A stretch of 64,000 nucleotides of DNA, taken from the NCBI RefSeq assembly GCF_000701505.1, contig NZ_JNJB01000006.1:186001-250000 (forward strand). Direction: 5' to 3'. The DNA comes from Dyadobacter crusticola DSM 16708 (lineage in GTDB: Bacteria > Bacteroidota > Bacteroidia > Cytophagales > Spirosomataceae). This document shows positions 59,828-64,000 of this stretch, in pieces (positions within the stretch are counted from its first letter, which is position 1; each line of letters opens with the position of its first letter). The notes under the pieces were generated by a model. That model had not been told where the DNA came from. It was given only the letters and a program-made list of their open reading frames with translations, and searched no databases. The translations under genes were made by a program, and so were the position numbers.

Positions 59828-61204
59828 ATGTCTAACACAATCACAGCACATTCCGAAGCCTCGGAAGTTTTCAATCGCGACGAATCGTATGTTGACTGGC
59901 ACGACGAAACACTCTGGTTTGTGCGCCAGAAGCGGGATAAATCGTCTAAGCTGCTACCGGAATGGGAGCAGCTTCGCGAAGCTGCATCCGGCATTAAGAA
60001 CTACGTTTTGTCTCATATGGATGAGCTGCTGATCAGTTTCGAGCAAAAGGCAAAAGAGAACGGCGTGCATGTGCATTGGGCCGCGAATGCTGCGGAACAT
60101 AATGAAATAGTGCTGGGCCTGCTGAGAAATCACGGCATTACCAAAATGGTAAAAAGCAAGTCCATGCTGACCGAGGAATGCCTCATGAATGAATTCCTGG
60201 TAAACAATGGCATTGAAGTGATCGATACCGATCTGGGTGAGCGCATTGTTCAGCTGAGGAAAGAGCCGCCGAGCCACATCGTACTGCCCGCTATTCACCT
60301 GAAAAAGAAAGATATAGGTGACCTCTTTCACGAACATCTTGGCACAGAAGCAGGCGCAACCGACCCGCAGTACCTGACGGAAGCCGCGAGGCAACATTTG
60401 CGCGACAAATTCCTGACGCGAAGGGCTGCATTGACAGGCGTTAACTTCGCCATTGCCGAAACCGGCGGATTTGTTGTCGCTACCAATGAAGGAAATGCGG
60501 ACATGGGCGCGCACCTGGCCGAGATTCATATTGCTTCCATGGGTTTCGAGAAAATTATTCCGAAGCAGGAGCATCTTGGCGTGTTTTTGAGATTACTCGC
60601 AAGAAGCGCAACCGGCCAGCCTGTCACTACTTATAATAGTCATTTCAAAAAGCCGCGCGAAGGACAGGAAATGCACATTATAATTGTTGACAATGGACGC
60701 ACCACCCAGCTGGGGCGTGAAGATTTTCGTAATTCGCTTAAATGCATTCGGTGCGGCGCCTGCATGAATACCTGTCCGGTATATCGGCGGAGTGGGGGGC
60801 ACAGCTACCATAATGCAGTTGCCGGCCCCATCGGTTCGATACTGGCTCCCAACCTCGATATGACGAAGAATGCAGATCTTCCGTTTGCGAGTACATTATG
60901 CGGAAGCTGCTCCAATGTATGTCCGGTGAAAATTGATATCCACGATCAGCTTTATAAATGGAGGCAGGTACTGGCAAAAGCCGGCCACGTGCCGCAGTCG
61001 AAAGGTTTGGGCATCCGAGCAATGTCAATGGTATTGTCGCAGCCGCGGTTTTATCAATGGTCCGGCAGGCTGGGCCGCTCGGTCATGCGTACCATACCAT
61101 TTGTTGTAAATAACGGATTGAATCCCTGGTATAAACAACGCGATATGCCCGAAGCACCCAAAGAGAGTTTCAGAGACTGGTACATCCGCAACCGCAGAGA
61201 ATAA
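59828..61204 (+). CDS. lutB: L-lactate utilisation protein LutB/LldF (4Fe-4S)
   Basis: 458 residues. LUD-type domain over the first 300 residues (TKMVKSKSMLTEECLMNEFL, AETGGFVVATNEGNADMG), then two 4Fe-4S motifs, CIRCGACMNTCPVY (near 305) and CGSCSNVCPVKIDIHDQ (near 357), and a basic C-terminus. It is the middle subunit of the LutABC complex for L-lactate oxidation. It overlaps lutC by 1 nt (TAATG), so the two are translationally coupled. Confidence 0.93.
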   Translation: MSNTITAHSEASEVFNRDESYVDWHDETLWFVRQKRDKSSKLLPEWEQLREAASGIKNYVLSHMDELLISFEQKAKENGVHVHWAANAAEHNEIVLGLLRNHGITKMVKSKSMLTEECLMNEFLVNNGIEVIDTDLGERIVQLRKEPPSHIVLPAIHLKKKDIGDLFHEHLGTEAGATDPQYLTEAARQHLRDKFLTRRAALTGVNFAIAETGGFVVATNEGNADMGAHLAEIHIASMGFEKIIPKQEHLGVFLRLLARSATGQPVTTYNSHFKKPREGQEMHIIIVDNGRTTQLGREDFRNSLKCIRCGACMNTCPVYRRSGGHSYHNAVAGPIGSILAPNLDMTKNADLPFASTLCGSCSNVCPVKIDIHDQLYKWRQVLAKAGHVPQSKGLGIRAMSMVLSQPRFYQWSGRLGRSVMRTIPFVVNNGLNPWYKQRDMPEAPKESFRDWYIRNRRE

Positions 61205-61791
61205 TGGGTACAAGAGAACAAATCCTGGAAAAGATCCGCCTGAACAAGCCGGGGCCGATTGCGTTGCCGGAACAGATACGGTTTGCCAGTTTTTTCGAAA
61301 GCACGGAAAGCAAGTTTATCGAAACGCTGCAATCGGTTTATACGGAAGTTATTATTGTAAAGAATGCACAGGAGCTTGCCGAGAAGGCAGAGGAGCTTTA
61401 CGCAGGTGTTGTAAACCGCGCGACCAACATTCCGCAGCTGGGTTCCTGGGCTGATTTTAGCTTGAATGTAACCGATCCGCATGAACTCGAACTGATCGAG
61501 ATCGCAATCCTGAAAGCAGAATTTGGTGTAGCGGAGAATGGGGCAGTGTGGATTTCAGACCGGCACCTGCAACATCGGGTACTGCCTTTTATCACACAAA
61601 ATCTGGCACTTGCTATTCCTCGCTCGGCTATTGTCAACAATATGCACGATGCTTACGAGCGGCTTACCGACACCACTGGCTGGGGGTGCTTTATCGCAGG
61701 TCCTTCCAAAACGGCCGATATCGAGCAATCGCTGGTAATCGGCGCGCACGGCGCTCGGAGTATGGTTATTTTCCTGATTGAAGAAGAATAG
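61204..61791 (+). CDS. lutC: L-lactate utilisation protein LutC/LldG
   Basis: 195 residues. LUD domain protein: GTREQILEKIRLNKPGP start, GVAENGAVWISDRHLQHRVL, SAIVNNMHDAYERL, CFIAGPSKTADIEQSLVIGA and the HGARSMVIFLIEEE end. It completes the LutABC lactate oxidation module with lutB. The start overlaps the lutB stop. Confidence 0.93.
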   Translation: MGTREQILEKIRLNKPGPIALPEQIRFASFFESTESKFIETLQSVYTEVIIVKNAQELAEKAEELYAGVVNRATNIPQLGSWADFSLNVTDPHELELIEIAILKAEFGVAENGAVWISDRHLQHRVLPFITQNLALAIPRSAIVNNMHDAYERLTDTTGWGCFIAGPSKTADIEQSLVIGAHGARSMVIFLIEEE

Positions 61792-61793
61792 GT

Positions 61794-62300
61794 ATGGAAA
61801 AGGAAATCGAGCTTCGGCTTTTTCAGAGAAGCATGGCCAGTGACCTGGCGCGGCTGGCAGATAACCCGAAAGTATCGGCCCACGTGCGGGATAATTTTCC
61901 TTATCCATATACTATAGCCGACGCCCATTATTGGATTGATATGTGCAGCAATGTGAATAGCAACGCATTTCAGCGGGCAGTTTTCGTAGAGGGCGAGTTT
62001 GCAGGCGGGATTGGCGTAGTGCGGCAGGAGGACATTTACCGGAACAATGCAGAAATCGGCTACTGGCTTGGCGAACCTTTCTGGGGGCGTAATATCATGA
62101 CAGCGGCATTGAGGGAAATGACTGCGTGGATCTTTGAGAATACCTCTATTACAAGGTTGTTTGCTGGTGTTTTTGAATCCAATGCTGCATCCATGCGTGT
62201 ACTGGAAAAAGCGGGTTATGAGCTGGAAGCTGTTCACCGTAAAGCAATTATTAAAAATGGCCAGGTGCTCGACGAACACTTGTACGTGAAGCTGGCCTGA
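61794..62300 (+). CDS. GNAT-family N-acetyltransferase (RimJ/RimL-like)
   Basis: 168 residues, 2 nt after lutC. GNAT core with the acetyl-CoA-binding segment IGYWLGEPFWGRNIMTAAL and ALREMTAWIFENTSITRLFA, then VFESNAASMRVLEKAGYELE, the RimJ/RimL pattern. Acceptor unknown (ribosomal protein, amino acid or small molecule). Probably co-transcribed with lutBC but functionally unconnected as far as I can tell. Confidence 0.85.
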   Translation: MEKEIELRLFQRSMASDLARLADNPKVSAHVRDNFPYPYTIADAHYWIDMCSNVNSNAFQRAVFVEGEFAGGIGVVRQEDIYRNNAEIGYWLGEPFWGRNIMTAALREMTAWIFENTSITRLFAGVFESNAASMRVLEKAGYELEAVHRKAIIKNGQVLDEHLYVKLA

Positions 62301-62422
62301 GCAGTTATTTCTTTTTCTCCAAAAACTTTCAGCAAAAAAGTCCGAGGCGAGTTCTTTCCTCTATTTTTGCATAGTTCACGATATTTATTTTTCCGGCTGA
62401 TCCGCATTTGGAAAAACGGAAA

Positions 62423-63148
62423 ATGACGACTCCAATTATGCCAAAAATCATTGTTGCAATCGATGGCTATTCCAGTTGTGGCAAAAGCACGACCGCGAAA
62501 CAGGTTGCAAAACAGCTCAACTACCCCTACATAGACACGGGCGCGATGTACCGGGCTGTGACCTTATATTTTATTCAAAATCACGTCAGTCTTACCAACC
62601 CGAAAGAGGTTGAAACTGCATTGAGCAACATTCAGATCTCCTTCCGGCGGCATGCACAGCTGGGCCGCAACGATACTTACCTCAATGGCGCGAATGTGGA
62701 AGATGAAATCCGCAAAATGTATGTTTCCGAAAAGGTAAGCGATGTGAGCGCCATTGCCGAAGTACGCCACGCGCTTGTGGCACAGCAGCAGCGAATGGGC
62801 AAAACAAAGGGGATTGTCATGGACGGGCGCGATATAGGTACCGTGGTATTCCCGCAAGCTGAGCTGAAAATATTTATGACTGCCGACCCGCTCATTCGTG
62901 CACAAAGAAGGCAGATCGAGTTGATGGAGCGCGGCGAGCTGGTAGGGTTGGAAGAGATTGCGGAAAATCTGAAAATGCGCGATCACATCGACACAAACCG
63001 AGCCGAAAGCCCGTTGCGACAAGCGGAAGATGCAGTTTACATTGATAACTCCATGATGACGCTTGACGAGCAGGTGGAGCTTGTGGTGCGTCTGGCCGAC
63101 GAGCAGATCGGACTCTCTCTGCGTCGCCGAAATGCCAGCAAGGCTTGA
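62423..63148 (+). CDS. cmk: Cytidylate kinase
   Basis: 241 residues from the ATG at 62423 (MTTPIMPKIIVAIDG); the Met 15 nt further on is an alternative. P-loop AIDGYSSCGKSTTAKQVA, NMP-binding YIDTGAMYRAVTLY, and MDGRDIGTVVFPQAELKIFM with the conserved Arg/Asp. It phosphorylates CMP and dCMP with ATP. Ends 2 nt before an oxidoreductase gene. Confidence 0.92.
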   Translation: MTTPIMPKIIVAIDGYSSCGKSTTAKQVAKQLNYPYIDTGAMYRAVTLYFIQNHVSLTNPKEVETALSNIQISFRRHAQLGRNDTYLNGANVEDEIRKMYVSEKVSDVSAIAEVRHALVAQQQRMGKTKGIVMDGRDIGTVVFPQAELKIFMTADPLIRAQRRQIELMERGELVGLEEIAENLKMRDHIDTNRAESPLRQAEDAVYIDNSMMTLDEQVELVVRLADEQIGLSLRRRNASKA

Positions 63149-63150
63149 AA

Positions 63151-64000
63151 ATGGCTGATTTTGACTACGAATACCTGATAGTTGGGCAGGGACTTGCGGG
63201 TACAACACTGGCGATGCACTTACTTGATCTGGGTAAGAAAGTTCTTGTTCTGGGAGATTCTACATTGCGTTCTTCTTCTAAAGTAGCCGCAGGAATATTC
63301 AATCCGCTGACAGGCAAAAAGCTTGTAAAAACCTGGCTTGCCGATGATCTGTTTCCCTACTCGCAATCATTTTACAAAAAGCTTGAAGATCAGCTGGGTT
63401 GCAGGCTTATTTATTCCATTCCTATTTTCCGGCCTTTCAGATCCATTGAGGAGCAGAATACGTATTTGGCTCAAACGGCAGACCCGGCGATTGCACCGTA
63501 CATTGCAACGGATCAGCGCGCCGACTTGTCTGCCTATGTACAGTCCCCTTTTGGCGGACTGCAGGTAGTACGGTCGGGTTGGGTGGATTTGCCTTTACTA
63601 CTTGACCAAAGCAAAACGTTTTTTCAGGAAAAAGGGTGTTATCAGGAGGCGAAGTTCAATTCGGAAGATATTCAGATCGATATCCATTCCGTTCGTTATA
63701 ATGGATTGACATTCAATAAGGTAGTTTTTTGTCAAGGTTTTTTAGGGAACGAAAATCCGTATTTCAGCTGGCTTCCATTTGCGCCGGTAAAAGGCCAGAT
63801 CCTTGATGTTTCAACTGACATCGTTGTGCCGGATTATATTGTGAACCAGGGAGTATTTATGCTGCCGGTTGGCGAAAGCAACATGCGGGTAGGGGCTACT
63901 TACTCCTGGGATCCCCTCGATTGGGAACCTACCAAAGCAGCGGAAGATGAGCTGAAAGAGAAGCTGAATGCATTGATTAAAGTACCGTATCGCATTCAGT
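63151..64000 (+). CDS. FAD-dependent oxidoreductase (DAO family), partial
   Basis: The frame opens at ATG 63151 and runs past the right edge; 283 residues are visible. Rossmann FAD motif YLIVGQGLAGTTLAMHL at 9-25, then KVAAGIFNPLTGKKLVKTW, a typical segment of the DadA/ThiO-like DAO family, and APVKGQILDVST. Substrate and full length cannot be seen. It starts 2 nt after cmk and is likely co-transcribed. Confidence 0.78.
   Translation, partial: MADFDYEYLIVGQGLAGTTLAMHLLDLGKKVLVLGDSTLRSSSKVAAGIFNPLTGKKLVKTWLADDLFPYSQSFYKKLEDQLGCRLIYSIPIFRPFRSIEEQNTYLAQTADPAIAPYIATDQRADLSAYVQSPFGGLQVVRSGWVDLPLLLDQSKTFFQEKGCYQEAKFNSEDIQIDIHSVRYNGLTFNKVVFCQGFLGNENPYFSWLPFAPVKGQILDVSTDIVVPDYIVNQGVFMLPVGESNMRVGATYSWDPLDWEPTKAAEDELKEKLNALIKVPYRIQ

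Noticed and set aside
61653-62279. Minus-strand frame of 208 codons opposite lutC and the GNAT gene
   Set aside because: Antisense shadow; translation lacks any domain character.
1-64000. tRNA, rRNA, insertion sequences, integrases or phage genes
   Set aside because: None seen. The protein genes belong to ordinary chromosomal families and no terminal inverted repeats flank a transposase-like gene.

Overview
The window reads as chromosomal DNA of a Bacteroidota bacterium, most likely from the Cytophagales (Dyadobacter/Spirosoma-like). The support is a SusC/SusD pair, a secreted protein with a type IX secretion C-terminal domain, FtsX-type permeases, candidate promoters of the TTTG / TAnnTTTG type, weak Shine-Dalgarno use and several likely TTG starts. 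The genus is an inference. I saw no rRNA, tRNA, CRISPR array, insertion sequence, prophage or integrase.

Region 1 (1-8.7 kb) is a myo-inositol catabolism operon on the minus strand: iolB, iolC, iolA, iolG, a vSGLT-like sodium symporter and a class II aldolase cut by the window edge. A LacI-family regulator is divergent from it. iolD and iolE are not present and may lie beyond the left edge. Region 2 (8.8-16.5 kb) holds a DUF3857/transglutaminase membrane protein, an AraC regulator with an aldo/keto reductase, an FtsX permease and a frameshifted XRE antitoxin-like gene. Region 3 (16.5-21.5 kb) is a susCD pair. Its promoter carries two copies of the same 10-bp LacI-type palindrome that lies between the LacI gene and the iol operon, so both may belong to one regulon.

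Region 4 (21.7-26 kb) has the tesA/ybbA/ybbP arrangement known from enterobacteria. Region 5 (26-37.6 kb) is sugar- and ester-oriented: esterases, a FucP-type transporter, a ROK kinase, a GHL6 (possibly GH151 fucosidase-like) glycosidase, an Omp85-type barrel, and an MFS/DeoR divergent pair with a palindrome inside the promoter. Region 6 (37.6-52.5 kb) is mixed: GMC oxidoreductase with its small subunit, aldo/keto reductase, a response regulator lacking its phosphorylation site, a T9SS cargo protein, small hypotheticals, a YfbU protein, RarA, an orphan ECF sigma factor, and an AraC-adenine deaminase pair.

Region 7 (52.6-61.8 kb) looks like a non-phosphorylating L-fucose (or related 6-deoxysugar) pathway: a UxaA-type dehydratase, an SDR, an FAH-family hydrolase, an amidohydrolase-2 lactonase and a RhaM-like mutarotase. 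It is followed by LutA/LutB/LutC, which would oxidise the lactate the pathway releases. FucP and the GHL6 enzyme 20-25 kb upstream fit the same substrate. The right edge has a GNAT, cytidylate kinase and a partial FAD oxidoreductase.

The most unusual feature is not a gene. Seven spacers between co-directional genes in the inositol, fucose and FucP clusters are filled by degenerate repeats arranged as two inverted arms. In the mRNA the 5' arm follows the upstream stop codon, and the 3' arm usually lies close to the next start codon. Two unrelated sequence families (GGCTTTCGGC-type and GGTCATT-type) share this layout. This suggests large intercistronic hairpins that could set the relative expression of genes within these operons.
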